Shown: positions 43,732 through 53,221 of the stretch, in pieces
How positions within the stretch are numbered: the stretch's first letter is position 1
Layout: each line of letters opens with the position of its first letter
Assembly: GCA_964351745.1 (NCBI GenBank)
Contig: CAYGPI010000001.1
Location: forward strand, 1-64,000
Source: CAYNJF01 sp964351745
GTDB taxonomy: Bacteria; Pseudomonadota; Gammaproteobacteria; Berkiellales; Berkiellaceae
Direction of reading: 5' to 3'
Length of the DNA stretch: 64,000 nt
Program-made: the position numbers and the translations under genes
Notes under the pieces: generated by a model
The model's input: the letters and a program-made list of their open reading frames with translations, nothing else
Databases searched by the model: none
What the model was told of the DNA's origin: nothing

Positions 43732-46437
43732 TTAGTGTTTGGCTAAATTTCTTAAAACATAATGTAAGATGCCGCCATTTTTAAAATACTCAAGCTCTTT
43801 AGGGGTATCTATTCTAATTTTTGCCTCGAAAGTCTTCGACTTGCCGGTTTCATCTGTGGCCGTTACCGTGAGCATGGCCCCAGGTTTGGCTTGTGAGGTG
43901 AGGATATCAAAGCTTTCATGACCAGTTAAACCTAAGGTATCAGCTGAGTCACCATCTTTATATTGTAAAGGAAGCACGCCCATGCCGATGAGGTTTGAGC
44001 GATGGATACGCTCATAACTTTCAGCAATCACAGCTTTGATTCCTAAAAGAGCAGGGCCTTTAGCTGCCCAGTCTCTTGAAGAGCCAGTTCCATATTCTTT
44101 GCCTGCTAAAACCACTAAAGCTGTGTTGTTATCTTTATATTTGGTAGATGCATCATAGATAGACATTTTCTCACCACTAGGCTGAAAGCAAGTCCAACAG
44201 CCTTCAGTGCCAGGTGCTAACTGATTACGCATTCGAACATTAGCAAAGGTACCACGCATCATAACTTCGTGGTTGCCTCGCCTTGAGCCATAAGAATTGA
44301 ATGCTCTAGGTGAAATGCCTTTTTCTTGGAGATATTGACCAGCAGGTGAATCAGGTGAGATTGCACCAGCTGGAGAAATATGATCGGTTGTTACTGAGTC
44401 TCCCACCTTTACTAAAACTCTAGCACCTTTTAAGTCTTTCAAAGGCGCTGGGGTCGCTTCAATGCCTTCAAAGAAAGGCGGGTGCTTGACATACGTAGAT
44501 TCAGGCGCCCACTCATAGAGCTCAGAATCAGGCACTTTTAAAGCGCGCCAGTCTTCATCACCTTCAAAAACTGATTTGTAACTTTGAATAAACATATCGG
44601 GCGACACATCATCTTGGACGCTTTGATTAATTTGTTGCAAGCTTGGCCAAATATCTTTGAGGTAAACGTCTTTGCCGTCTTTCCCTTGACCTAAAGGCTC
44701 TGTCGTCAGATCTTTGTCCATCGTACCAGCAAGGGCATAAGCCACAACTAAAGGCGGGGATGCTAGGTAGGCGTTTCGTACCTCTGGGTGCACGCGGCCT
44801 TCAAAGTTACGATTACCAGAAAGCACAGCCGAGACAGCAAGGTTACCTTGATGGATGGCTTTACTGACAGCAACCGGCAAAGGACCAGAGTTACCAATAC
44901 ATGTGGTGCAGCCAAAGCCTACAAGATTAAAGCCTAGTCTATCGAGGTCGCCGACAACATCAGCTTTCTTTAGATAGTCCATCACGACTTGTGAACCGGG
45001 AGCTAAGCTTGTTTTGACCCAAGGTTTTGTTTTTAAGCCTTTAGCATTAGCATTTTTGGCAAGAAGGCCTGCTGCTAGCATGACTGCGGGATTAGATGTG
45101 TTTGTACAGCTCGTGATGGCCGCAATCACAACGGCACCATGATGAAGTATCTCTTCATCACCGTTATTTTTAAAGGAGGCATCACCTTCAATGATATGGG
45201 CACCTTCATTGATAGCGCCATCATCGGTTTCTCGAGAGCCTCTTTCAGCCATGATTTCTTTCATGGTGGTTTTAAAAGCTGATTTTGCATCGGTTAAGTT
45301 AATTCTATCTTGTGGACGTTTAGGGCCAGCGATGCATGAAACAACGGTATTGAGATCTAAAGATAAGACATCTGTGTAAGTCGCTGGTTTTTGACCTTTC
45401 TCTCTAAATAAACCTTGTGCCTTATAATAATTTTCAACGAGCTCAACTTGCTCTTGAGTACGGCCGGTGAGTTTTAAATAAGTAAGCACTTCTTGATCAA
45501 TAGGGAAGATGCCACAGGTTGCGCCGTATTCTGGTGCCATGTTAGCAATCGTTGCTCTATCAGCGAGAGGCATATGATCTAAGCCATCTCCAAAAAATTC
45601 TACAAATTTTCCAACAACGCCTTTTTTGCGTAACATTTCTACGACTATTAAAACTAAATCTGTCGCGGTAGAGCCTTCCTTGAGCTGGCCTTTTAATTCA
45701 AAGCCGATGACTTGTGGTATAAGCATTGTGATCGGCTGGCCGAGCATCGCAGCTTCAGCTTCTATCCCACCGACGCCCCAGCCTAAGACGCCTAAGCCAT
45801 TAATCATAGTTGTATGAGAATCAGTACCAACCAAAGTGTCGGGGTAAGCGACGCCATCTTCATTTTTAAAGGTGACTCTAGCTAAGTACTCAAGGTTGAC
45901 TTGATGAACAATACCCGTGCCAGGAGGGACGACTTTAAAGTTTTCAAACGCTTTTTGGCCCCAACGTAGGAAAGCATAGCGCTCTTCATTGCGCGAAAAT
46001 TCCATTTGAGTATTTTGTGAAAAAGAATCGGCCTGTCCAAAGTGATCAACCATGACTGAGTGATCGATAACAAGCTCAACAGGAGACAGAGGGTTAATCT
46101 TGTTGGGATCCCCTTTTAAGCTAGCCATGGCCTCGCGCATAGCTGCTAAATCAACAATGGCAGGCACGCCTGTAAAATCTTGCAGTATGACCCGGCTGGG
46201 CGTGAAAGCTATTTCTTGTGAAGGAGGGCTTTTTGCGTCCCAATGAATCAGTGCATCGATGTCTTCTTTAGAAATCGCATCGCCATCTTCACATCTTAAT
46301 AGGTTTTCTAACAGTATTTTTAGTGAGAATGGAAGCTTCTCAATGCTGGCTTGACTAGGTAATTTTTTCAGTGAATAGAAAGTATGTGATTGGTTGCTTG
46401 CTGTAAAAGTATCCCGGCTTTTGTAACTATCTTGCAT
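43732..46437 (-). CDS. acnA: Aconitate hydratase A
   Basis: A [4Fe-4S] enzyme isomerising citrate to isocitrate. The 901-residue chain matches AcnA (891 in E. coli) rather than the domain-swapped AcnB. Cluster cysteines lie in TSCTNTSNP (about residue 444) and FGCTTCIGNSG (about 508-511). AAGGAG is 6 nt before the ATG. It is first of the acnA-fumC pair and diverges from the MarR-rpoS pair across 183 bp. AcnA is stress- and stationary-phase-associated in E. coli; adjacency to rpoS here may be relevant but is inference. Confidence 0.98.
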   Translation of the reverse strand: MQDSYKSRDTFTASNQSHTFYSLKKLPSQASIEKLPFSLKILLENLLRCEDGDAISKEDIDALIHWDAKSPPSQEIAFTPSRVILQDFTGVPAIVDLAAMREAMASLKGDPNKINPLSPVELVIDHSVMVDHFGQADSFSQNTQMEFSRNEERYAFLRWGQKAFENFKVVPPGTGIVHQVNLEYLARVTFKNEDGVAYPDTLVGTDSHTTMINGLGVLGWGVGGIEAEAAMLGQPITMLIPQVIGFELKGQLKEGSTATDLVLIVVEMLRKKGVVGKFVEFFGDGLDHMPLADRATIANMAPEYGATCGIFPIDQEVLTYLKLTGRTQEQVELVENYYKAQGLFREKGQKPATYTDVLSLDLNTVVSCIAGPKRPQDRINLTDAKSAFKTTMKEIMAERGSRETDDGAINEGAHIIEGDASFKNNGDEEILHHGAVVIAAITSCTNTSNPAVMLAAGLLAKNANAKGLKTKPWVKTSLAPGSQVVMDYLKKADVVGDLDRLGFNLVGFGCTTCIGNSGPLPVAVSKAIHQGNLAVSAVLSGNRNFEGRVHPEVRNAYLASPPLVVAYALAGTMDKDLTTEPLGQGKDGKDVYLKDIWPSLQQINQSVQDDVSPDMFIQSYKSVFEGDEDWRALKVPDSELYEWAPESTYVKHPPFFEGIEATPAPLKDLKGARVLVKVGDSVTTDHISPAGAISPDSPAGQYLQEKGISPRAFNSYGSRRGNHEVMMRGTFANVRMRNQLAPGTEGCWTCFQPSGEKMSIYDASTKYKDNNTALVVLAGKEYGTGSSRDWAAKGPALLGIKAVIAESYERIHRSNLIGMGVLPLQYKDGDSADTLGLTGHESFDILTSQAKPGAMLTVTATDETGKSKTFEAKIRIDTPKELEYFKNGGILHYVLRNLAKH

Positions 46438-46570
46438 GAACTTCTCCTTTAATTTCAGAGCTTTCTAGACTTTAGCCCATTTTTCATGAACTCAGTTTAT
46501 TCCTTTTGAAAAAAAAATGCGAGGCCCTACAAGTACTTAAAATTTATTTGAGATTCTTAACTAATTTAGT

Positions 46571-46600
46571 TTGCCATTTACCAAAAAGGGATCCTACACT
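46571..46600 (+). promoter_or_regulatory. Sigma70-like promoter of the MarR-rpoS pair
   Basis: TTGCCA (46571-46576) and TACACT (46595-46600) are spaced 18 bp. Transcription would start just upstream of the SD AAGGGGG (46607-46613) of the MarR gene. Confidence 0.5.
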
Positions 46601-46620
46601 TTTAATAAGGGGGATATCCA

Positions 46621-47070
46621 ATGGAAGTTAACGAACAAATCGACTACCGCCACGTCAATCCTAGATGCAGTTGTTTCAACTTGCGCAGGGCAACACGTGC
46701 CGTGACTCAATACTACGATCATTGCTTGGAGCCAGCTGGCATCAGAGCAACCCAATTTACTTTGCTCGTATCTTTAGCATCGGTATCAGCCAGAACTTTA
46801 ACAGAAATGGCTAATTCTCTTGTAATGGATCGAACAACTCTGACAAGGAATTTAAAACCTTTAGAGAAATTGGGATTCATTCAAACGATGGAAGCACGAG
46901 ACAGGCGCTCCAAAGCCTACGGATTAACGGTCTTGGGCAAGGAAACTTTAAACAAAGGTTTACCTTTGTGGCAAGAAGCGCAAAGAAAGTTAGTCAATGG
47001 TTTTGGTGAAGAGCGTTTTGTTCATCTGTTGGCAGAATTGGATGCTGTCACAAAAATCATTAGCGAGTAA
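46621..47070 (+). CDS. MarR-family transcriptional regulator
   Basis: A 149-residue winged-helix regulator. The DNA-binding core has TLTEMANSLVMDRTTLTRNL (recognition helix region) and the wing RDRRSKAYGLTVLGKE; the dimerisation helices flank it. Cys16 and Cys18 near the N-terminus (RCSCFN) could sense oxidants or bind metal, as in some relatives, but no functional evidence is in the sequence. A strong SD AAGGGGG is 7 nt before the ATG. It precedes rpoS by 29 bp, so it is probably cotranscribed and may control that sigma factor or the divergent acnA. Confidence 0.92.
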   Translation: MEVNEQIDYRHVNPRCSCFNLRRATRAVTQYYDHCLEPAGIRATQFTLLVSLASVSARTLTEMANSLVMDRTTLTRNLKPLEKLGFIQTMEARDRRSKAYGLTVLGKETLNKGLPLWQEAQRKLVNGFGEERFVHLLAELDAVTKIISE

Positions 47071-47099
47071 CTAATAAAATAAAAAAAGGGGCCAGGATT

Positions 47100-48113
47100 A
47101 TGTCTGATGTATGGGAATTGTTGCCTGAAGTTGATAAGCTAAAATCAATTTCTACTAAAAGTGAGCCATCAGCTAGTCATAGTGATGATGCCATAGCAAG
47201 AGACCTGACCGAAGAAAGTCCTGAGCTTGTGATTGAGGGGCCCGATCAAAGTTTAGAGCGGGTTGATCATAGAAAATCTTTAGATGCGACCCAAATTTAT
47301 CTTGGGGAGATAGGGTTTGCTCCCTTATTGACCGCAGAAGAAGAAGTTTATTATGCCCGAAAATCTTTAAAAGGAGATGAAGCCTCCAAAAAACGTATGA
47401 TTGAAAGTAATTTGCGTTTGGTTGTCAAAATAGCTCGCCGCTATTTAAACCGAGGTCTTTCTTTATTAGATTTAATTGAGGAAGGAAATTTAGGACTTAT
47501 TCGTGCGGTTGAAAAATTTGATCCAGAGAAAGGTTTTAGATTCTCTACATATGGCACTTGGTGGATCCGTCAAACCATAGAAAGGGGTTTGATGAATCAG
47601 ACGCGAACCATCCGTTTGCCTATTCATATCGTCAAAGAGATGAACGTATATTTGCGCATAGGCCGAGAGCTTGCACAATCTTTAGATCATGAGCCTAACT
47701 TTGAAGAGATCGCAAATCAGGCAAACAAGAGCAAAGATGATGTTGAAAAAATCATGGGCTTAAATGAGCGTGTGGCATCTTTAGACACGCCCATTGGTGG
47801 AGAGTCAGAGAAATTTTTGATTGATATCATTGGTGATGATGAAACCGCCGATCCATTGACAGATTTGGAAGAGAATGATTTTCAAAGAGAGCTTAGTGAT
47901 TGGCTATGTCAATTGTCAGACAAGCAATGTGCTGTTGTTGTCCGCCGTTTTGGCTTAAGAGGCCATGAACAGGCGACCCTTGAAGATGTTGGTAAAGACA
48001 TTGGGTTAACCAGAGAGCGTGTCCGACAAATTCAAGTCGAAGCCTTAAATAAGCTTAAAGAAGTTTTAAAGGATAGAGGGTTAACGCCTGAGATGCTTCT
48101 AGCTGCTTTTTAA
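47100..48113 (+). CDS. rpoS: RNA polymerase sigma factor RpoS
   Basis: A 337-residue group 2 sigma70 factor (RpoS is about 330). Region 1.2 (DATQIYLGEIGFAPLLTAEE), region 2 with TYGTWWIRQTIERGLMNQTR, region 3 and region 4 (ATLEDVGKDIGLTRERVRQI) are complete. The short N-terminus without region 1.1 and the IERGLMNQTRTIRLPIH stretch favour RpoS over RpoD or RpoH. RpoS drives stationary-phase and transmissive-phase genes in Legionella-like bacteria. nlpD, the usual upstream neighbour, is absent; a MarR gene takes its place. Confidence 0.95.
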   Translation: MSDVWELLPEVDKLKSISTKSEPSASHSDDAIARDLTEESPELVIEGPDQSLERVDHRKSLDATQIYLGEIGFAPLLTAEEEVYYARKSLKGDEASKKRMIESNLRLVVKIARRYLNRGLSLLDLIEEGNLGLIRAVEKFDPEKGFRFSTYGTWWIRQTIERGLMNQTRTIRLPIHIVKEMNVYLRIGRELAQSLDHEPNFEEIANQANKSKDDVEKIMGLNERVASLDTPIGGESEKFLIDIIGDDETADPLTDLEENDFQRELSDWLCQLSDKQCAVVVRRFGLRGHEQATLEDVGKDIGLTRERVRQIQVEALNKLKEVLKDRGLTPEMLLAAF

Positions 48114-48291
48114 GCAGTAGCTGTGTTGTTACCAGGTGGAGTAGTTTATTTTATCATCTGGGCTTTATACGGTTAGGAGAGTCTCAATATTCTTTTTTTA
48201 ATCCAAGTGTATGCAAAATGTTAACACACGTTTTCAGCTCTTTGTAAAAATTTTTGCAATAAGATAAAGGTGGTTTTGAAGTGCTGAACTA

Positions 48292-50808
48292 TCAGCCACT
48301 TTCAAAAAGAAACAGTAAATCCGCGCTCACTGAGCTTCTAGATGCTGATGTCTCAAGTGTCACATGTTTTCCTAATAGATAACGAAGATGGATGGTGCTT
48401 GCCGTATCGATAATGCCCAATGAATATTCTGCATAAAGCTTGGAAGATATTTGTTTACCAACGACAAGCGCTGTATCTTCTAACCCCGATCTGCCATCCT
48501 TGTTAGGGTTTGATTGCAACTCAAGTTTGTCAACATTAAACTGCTCATGTAGGGCAGGGCGAATATCAGTTGTTTTAGATCCAAATTGATAAAGTAATTC
48601 GTTAGCTGCTGTAAATAGAAGCTTACCTTCAGTCAGAGAGGCCGCCCTTTGTGGCTTGTCTAAAATAAGATATGAAAGAATATCTCCTTCAGGTAGCGTT
48701 GGGGTGCTAAATAACCTTAATACGGGTGATTTCAGCGTGCCTTTTAACGTGACGCCAACCATCAATGGGCCATTATGAATGATGGTTGGATCAAAGTAGT
48801 CTTTCGTATTGCTTACTTGGGCTGTGTGTTTAATGTGACGTTGCCCTTTGATATCTAAAGCAGGGTTCGTTAAAGGTGAGTCTGCAAAAACAAGTTGGGC
48901 TTTTGTTAGCTCTAGTTTTTTTCCTCGAGTTTTATAAGTGCCATCGACTAGTTGTATTTTGCCTGTTGCTTTCATCGGATGGTTTGGTGCGTTTTTTAAT
49001 TGGAGGCTTCCTTTCAAACGCGTATCTAACCCAAACCCTTTAAAGTGAACTTGATTTCCTAAAGTGATTTTTATGTTGCTATGTAATGTGGCAAAAGGTT
49101 TGGCAACTTCCGAGTGTGGTTGGATAGCGGTACTTTTCTTGCTATGTACGATGACAACATCAGGGGAAACATTAACAGAGTTATTAAGTTGCTCAATGTG
49201 GATGTGAGCTTCGTCGATACTCATATCTCCAGAAAGATTGGCTTGGCCTTGCTTTAACTGAAGAAGAAGGTTCGGTGATGCCTTGATGAAGTACTCTGGT
49301 GTTTGGCTCAGTAAGAGATCTTGTCCTGTCAATTGCAACGAAACATCGGGCAAAAACTCTTTGATGGAGCCTTTCCCTTTGATCGCAAACGCGCCACCCC
49401 CTAAAGTGCCAGATCCATGGATATTAAATTGGCCTAAATTTTCTTGTGAGACATGTATCGAATGGAGCTGCAAGTCGGTTGCTAAGGATTTTAAGGGTAT
49501 GAATAATTGGTTGATAGTGCCTTCTGTTTTCAAGATAGGCTTGGAAAGACTCCCTGTAAACTGAATGCTAGCTTTGGCAGAGCCTTTTAAAGCGCTTACT
49601 TCAGGAGAGAATAGATTGAGAAAGGATAGATTTTTGAGCGTAGCTGTTAAATGCCCATTCAAAGCATAAGACTGGCTGGGGTTGACTCTCCAAAACCCGG
49701 TGATTTCATTGTTATCTTGGGTTTTTAAGTCCAAGGCTGCAGTCCATAATTTATTTTTACACAATGATATCTCACCAGAGATCTGTGGCATGGAGCCAAC
49801 CGTCGGGTGTTGCCAATGCGTAGGCTTGATGATAATTTTGCAACTTTTCTCATCGATCTGCGCTTTGGTGCCAATTTTTATTTTTTGGCCGTGATGCTCT
49901 GCGCTAAATTCAGTGGTGAGCTGAGTTAATTGTCCTTTTGTGCTTAAACGTAATTGGTCAACAGCTGTGCCAAGGTATACAAGATGTGATGAGTCGATGG
50001 TCGCGCTTAGATAGGTGCTTTCGAACCATCGGGCCTGATCAGCAATACTTAGAGTGCCCCTTCCTTTCATGTTACCTTTTAAGTGTTTTGACCAGACAGA
50101 CAGATCGTCAATAGACAAATCAAAATGGGCTTTAAGCGAATGGTCTCCTTCTAAAGAAATTTGCCCAAACTGTCCTTGTAATAGCAAAGAGAGTGAGCTG
50201 GATAGACCTTTCTTACTAGCATTACTAAAATTGAACTTCTCAATCTTGATCGGGGAGGATGATTTGATCAAGATATCAGTCGCACTGAGCTTATGAACTT
50301 TAAGGTGTTGCTTCAAGGGAAGAAATTTTTGATGGATCTCTTGTAGCGATGGGGCTTCATTTAAATCGGAAAATGCCTCATGGGATGAGTTTAATGGCTG
50401 GAAAACCACATGCTCTATATTCAGGAATTTAAAATGGATAATTTGGTTTAATAAAGGTTTTAAGTCCCATTGGAGCCGAAGTGATCCAATGTCCATGACA
50501 AAGTCTTTGTGCTTAATCTTTACGTGCTCAAAGCTTAATGGGCCAGCCATATAGCCTTGAGCTTGCTTATATTCGATAGTATATGGCGTGAGGGTATTTA
50601 GCGTACCAATAGTCCAACGAAGCCCCATAGAGGTAGCAAGCCAAAACCACAGGCATACGGTTACCGTACCGATAATCAGGATGCATTTTAAACCTGTTTT
50701 AAGCATGTGAGAGACTATGAGTTTTTGCATATGGCTACGTTTGCAGTGAAGACCCGGCATTATAATGGATCTAATTTGAAGAATCATTATTAGAAGGTTA
50801 ACTGACAT
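48292..50808 (-). CDS. tamB: Translocation and assembly module protein TamB
   Basis: A large inner-membrane-anchored periplasmic beta-taco protein. It has 838 residues, shorter than E. coli TamB (1259) but with the key C-terminal DUF490 domain: QLVDGTYKTRGKKLELTKAQ, GDILSYLILDKPQ and the final ETSASRSSVSADLLFLFESG. The N-terminal helix is at about 38-58. Start 50808 has GAGGTG 5 nt upstream, but ATGs at 50760 and 50730 are closer to the helix, so the N-terminus is uncertain. TamB acts with TamA or in lipid transport to the outer membrane. tamA is 3.7 kb away (54539), not adjacent. Confidence 0.92.
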   Translation of the reverse strand: MSVNLLIMILQIRSIIMPGLHCKRSHMQKLIVSHMLKTGLKCILIIGTVTVCLWFWLATSMGLRWTIGTLNTLTPYTIEYKQAQGYMAGPLSFEHVKIKHKDFVMDIGSLRLQWDLKPLLNQIIHFKFLNIEHVVFQPLNSSHEAFSDLNEAPSLQEIHQKFLPLKQHLKVHKLSATDILIKSSSPIKIEKFNFSNASKKGLSSSLSLLLQGQFGQISLEGDHSLKAHFDLSIDDLSVWSKHLKGNMKGRGTLSIADQARWFESTYLSATIDSSHLVYLGTAVDQLRLSTKGQLTQLTTEFSAEHHGQKIKIGTKAQIDEKSCKIIIKPTHWQHPTVGSMPQISGEISLCKNKLWTAALDLKTQDNNEITGFWRVNPSQSYALNGHLTATLKNLSFLNLFSPEVSALKGSAKASIQFTGSLSKPILKTEGTINQLFIPLKSLATDLQLHSIHVSQENLGQFNIHGSGTLGGGAFAIKGKGSIKEFLPDVSLQLTGQDLLLSQTPEYFIKASPNLLLQLKQGQANLSGDMSIDEAHIHIEQLNNSVNVSPDVVIVHSKKSTAIQPHSEVAKPFATLHSNIKITLGNQVHFKGFGLDTRLKGSLQLKNAPNHPMKATGKIQLVDGTYKTRGKKLELTKAQLVFADSPLTNPALDIKGQRHIKHTAQVSNTKDYFDPTIIHNGPLMVGVTLKGTLKSPVLRLFSTPTLPEGDILSYLILDKPQRAASLTEGKLLFTAANELLYQFGSKTTDIRPALHEQFNVDKLELQSNPNKDGRSGLEDTALVVGKQISSKLYAEYSLGIIDTASTIHLRYLLGKHVTLETSASRSSVSADLLFLFESG

Positions 50809-50855
50809 CTTGACACCTCATGATGCCAGTTAACATATACGATAAGGTTTGGTCT

Positions 50856-52730
50856 TTATTGCTTATACCTTATTGGCTTGGTACTTTTGCGTTTAGGTTT
50901 CTCTTCGTTGAGAGTCGCTATAGGTTCCTGATGAAGCTGGCGTTTAAAATGATGGACGATTGCTTCATGAGCTTCTAAGTGCTCTTCTTTTTTTCCGAAT
51001 TTTTTAGGTTGGCTTTGCACTTCTTTGTCTAAAGAAGGTTTGTCCGTAAGCAGGCCAATAATAGCTTTGATTCTAAGTAAGGACTCACTGATTTGCTCTG
51101 GATCAAGTGAGATGCTGAGTCTTAGGTTTGGGAAATCAAAGCAATGATTAAGTTCACCTGGTATGGTGTTGAGATCGCTTAAGCAGTAAAAAGCATTTCT
51201 AAAATCTAAGCTAGACTCAAGCTTGACGTTACCCAAATACTTTCCTTTTGATTTAGAAAAGTCTAATAGAACAAATTGAGTGCCTTCAGGTAAGGTTGTT
51301 AATGAGACACCCTCTATACCCTCAAGTAGTAAAGCTTGAAATTTCTTAGCCATTGGCTTTTTGCCAATGACAATGCCTTTTACGTAGCTCTGTACTTGTT
51401 CTTTCATTTTTGGGTCACTAACATTGTCGATACCACAGATAGCAGCATGTACAAAATTGCGCCTTGCTAAATATTCATCTCTAACTTCTTCTAAATAGCT
51501 GTCTCTAGATTTTTTAGGCATATTGAGGATTGCCGATATGGCGACTTGCGTGTAGATCCCAACAGTATTTAAAGACTCGAATATCTTGTGTCCAAGTTTT
51601 TTGATGAATTTTTTGTTACCTAGAATGATGCCAGCTCGTACAGCAGCAATGCCAAAATCTTTTGAAAAGCTTAAAAGAGTAACGGTTTGGTCGGCGGCCT
51701 TGCTTTTTGCAAAAGTGCCAGGTTTGAATTTAGTGAAATATAAATTTCGATGAGATATATCATCAATGATTTTAATATGCCTTTTTTGTAAGACTTCGGC
51801 TAAAACTTCTATATCTGAGTCTTTAAGAATTTTTCCTGTTGGTGTATGCGGGTTAATGTTGAAAAATGCTCTAATAGTAGGGCATTGAGGAATGAGTAGG
51901 CTTTCTTTGAAATTCGGACTTAGTGCCTTGTAGGCTTGTGTTTGTTTCGTTTTAATGTTGAGCAATCTGACTAGTTGGTTCGCTCCTTTGGTTGATTGCG
52001 ATAGCTCCGTGAGGACGCTCTTAATATCTTTGGCAAGATGAGGAGCGATGCTTGCTAAGGCGCTTAAATCTGATGAGTACGACTTTTTTATGATCTTTTT
52101 CTCTTGAGCGATGAGTCGTTTTAACTGCTTCGAGTTCACTTTATAGTCATTATCTTTGGAAAGCGGTAACGCTAAAATTTGTCCACCGGCACTGATGATT
52201 GGCTCTAAAAGCAAACCGTAGGTGGGGGTGGGTACGATAACTCGATCCCCTTTTGTTTTTATTAAGGTTTGCATCGTTAGATGAAAAAGAGGATGTGTTC
52301 CAAAGCTCGGTATGGCATATAAGGTTTTGCTTGGGTTGTCAGGCGCATTAGCATCATGCCCAAGCTTAAAATTTTGAGGAATGATGTCTTCTTCGATGCA
52401 GTATTTTTCGAGATCTTTGATTTCTTCAGGTGAAAACTCGCAGGATGCATAATCAACCAGGTCTTCCTCTCTCACTTCGCTTAATGCTTTTGAAATGTCC
52501 TCTGGAGGAATAAATCCGCTTCCACCGGCAGAGCCATCAATAGAGTCTTTTATGAGGTGTTTATAAAAAAGCCTTGTTAACTGTGAACCTTCACCGCTCA
52601 GCCAAGCTGCTTTAGTGGCTCTTAGTTTGTCCATGCTCGAGGCACCCTTGAGCATGGACAAACCATACTGTTGATGGAAACGGTGAAAGTTAACCAGTGA
52701 GCCTATAACTGGCTGGGTAAATTTTAGCAT
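50856..52730 (-). CDS. PLP-dependent aminotransferase class I/II-fold enzyme, unusual length
   Basis: A 624-residue fold type I PLP protein. Markers are NPHTPTGK (PLP-ring Asn), IIDDISHRNLYF (Asp and Tyr), Lys357 in SFSKDFGIAAVRAG (Schiff-base Lys) and RLSISL (carboxylate Arg), so all active-site marks are in place. About 80 extra residues (roughly 205-285, Lys/Leu-rich) are inserted before NPHTPTG. A basic tail of ~55 residues follows the domain. It aligns by pattern with aspartate/ACC-synthase-like aminotransferases, but the substrate cannot be named. The start is uncertain: ATG 52730 lacks a clear SD, and in-frame ATGs at 52655 and 52634 lie in the two arms of a 14-bp hairpin. Confidence 0.75.
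   Translation of the reverse strand: MLKFTQPVIGSLVNFHRFHQQYGLSMLKGASSMDKLRATKAAWLSGEGSQLTRLFYKHLIKDSIDGSAGGSGFIPPEDISKALSEVREEDLVDYASCEFSPEEIKDLEKYCIEEDIIPQNFKLGHDANAPDNPSKTLYAIPSFGTHPLFHLTMQTLIKTKGDRVIVPTPTYGLLLEPIISAGGQILALPLSKDNDYKVNSKQLKRLIAQEKKIIKKSYSSDLSALASIAPHLAKDIKSVLTELSQSTKGANQLVRLLNIKTKQTQAYKALSPNFKESLLIPQCPTIRAFFNINPHTPTGKILKDSDIEVLAEVLQKRHIKIIDDISHRNLYFTKFKPGTFAKSKAADQTVTLLSFSKDFGIAAVRAGIILGNKKFIKKLGHKIFESLNTVGIYTQVAISAILNMPKKSRDSYLEEVRDEYLARRNFVHAAICGIDNVSDPKMKEQVQSYVKGIVIGKKPMAKKFQALLLEGIEGVSLTTLPEGTQFVLLDFSKSKGKYLGNVKLESSLDFRNAFYCLSDLNTIPGELNHCFDFPNLRLSISLDPEQISESLLRIKAIIGLLTDKPSLDKEVQSQPKKFGKKEEHLEAHEAIVHHFKRQLHQEPIATLNEEKPKRKSTKPIRYKQ
52625..52663 (-). repeat. Perfect 14-bp stem hairpin inside the start region of the PLP gene
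   Basis: GTTTGTCCATGCTC (52625-52638) and GAGCATGGACAAAC (52650-52663) are exact complements with an 11-nt loop. Each arm contains one in-frame ATG of the PLP gene. An mRNA stem here would control access to those starts if they are used. It is not followed by a T tract. Confidence 0.65.
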
Positions 52731-52920
52731 GAAGTATTTATCTCGACCTGACTATATTAGGCAGCATGATAACCGAAACAGAGGAAGTGTTATACTTTGT
52801 AGGCTAATTTATTGATTTTCACAGAATTAAAGTTATTTAACTTGTTTGAAATTATGCATGAAAGCTTTTGTCTCCTATTAGGCCCGTTTGTCTTAATCGT
52901 TTCGACTGGCTTCCCAGCTT

Positions 52921-53000
52921 GCTTGTAACCCTAATATCTTCATTTTCTCTTAACACAATAAAGGTTTATCTTATGTGACATTCTATTATTGGTGTTTTTA
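52921..53000 (+). pseudogene. Decayed leader and start of a paralogue of the 53883 gene
   Basis: This segment matches 53831-53910 at 68 of 80 positions, offset exactly 910 bp, covering the promoter/leader and the first nine codons. Here the start ATG (52973) is followed immediately by TGA, where the intact copy has TTA, and the -10-like TATAAT of the intact copy reads TGTAAC. Similarity ends after about 53000. It is a remnant of a duplication and cannot make the protein. Confidence 0.75.
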
Positions 53001-53020
53001 CCCTACAAAAGGGATGTCCC

Positions 53021-53047
53021 TTTCTTTTCTTTCTTTTCTTTCTTTTC
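53021..53047. repeat. Tandem 9-nt pyrimidine repeat, three copies
   Basis: The unit TTTCTTTTC is repeated three times exactly, in a polypyrimidine tract running from 53018 to about 53049. Short tandem repeats like this are slippage-prone. It lies 172 bp before the DUF805 start, so an effect on its expression is only a possibility. Confidence 0.75.
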
Positions 53048-53221
53048 TTAAGATGTTAAATCTAAGGTTGGCGTCTCTGTGATATACCGCCGTCTGTCCC
53101 TAATAAAACGCCGTTAGTAGAAAAAGCTAGATATCAGAGGAAGTTATACCCGGGAAATGTTGTAAATTTAACTAACTTTTGGTATTGTAGGCATAGTTTA
53201 ACGAAATCAAGGGGCAAAATT

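Larger units (their letters stand above)
52731..53221. other. 491-bp gene-free region with a decayed leader copy
   Basis: This lies between the divergent PLP gene and the DUF805 gene. It holds an 80-bp copy (52921-53000) of the leader and first codons of the gene at 53883, followed by pyrimidine-rich tandem repeats (53021-53047). AAGGGG at 53211 is the SD of the DUF805 gene. No intact further ORF is seen. Confidence 0.6.

Noticed and set aside
43732..46437. AcnA considered as a 2-methylcitrate-type aconitase (AcnD)
   Set aside because: Length and cysteine motifs fit AcnA, and no prp genes are adjacent.
53018..53049. Regular repeats considered as CRISPR
   Set aside because: The unit is 9 nt, tandem without spacers, and there are no cas genes.
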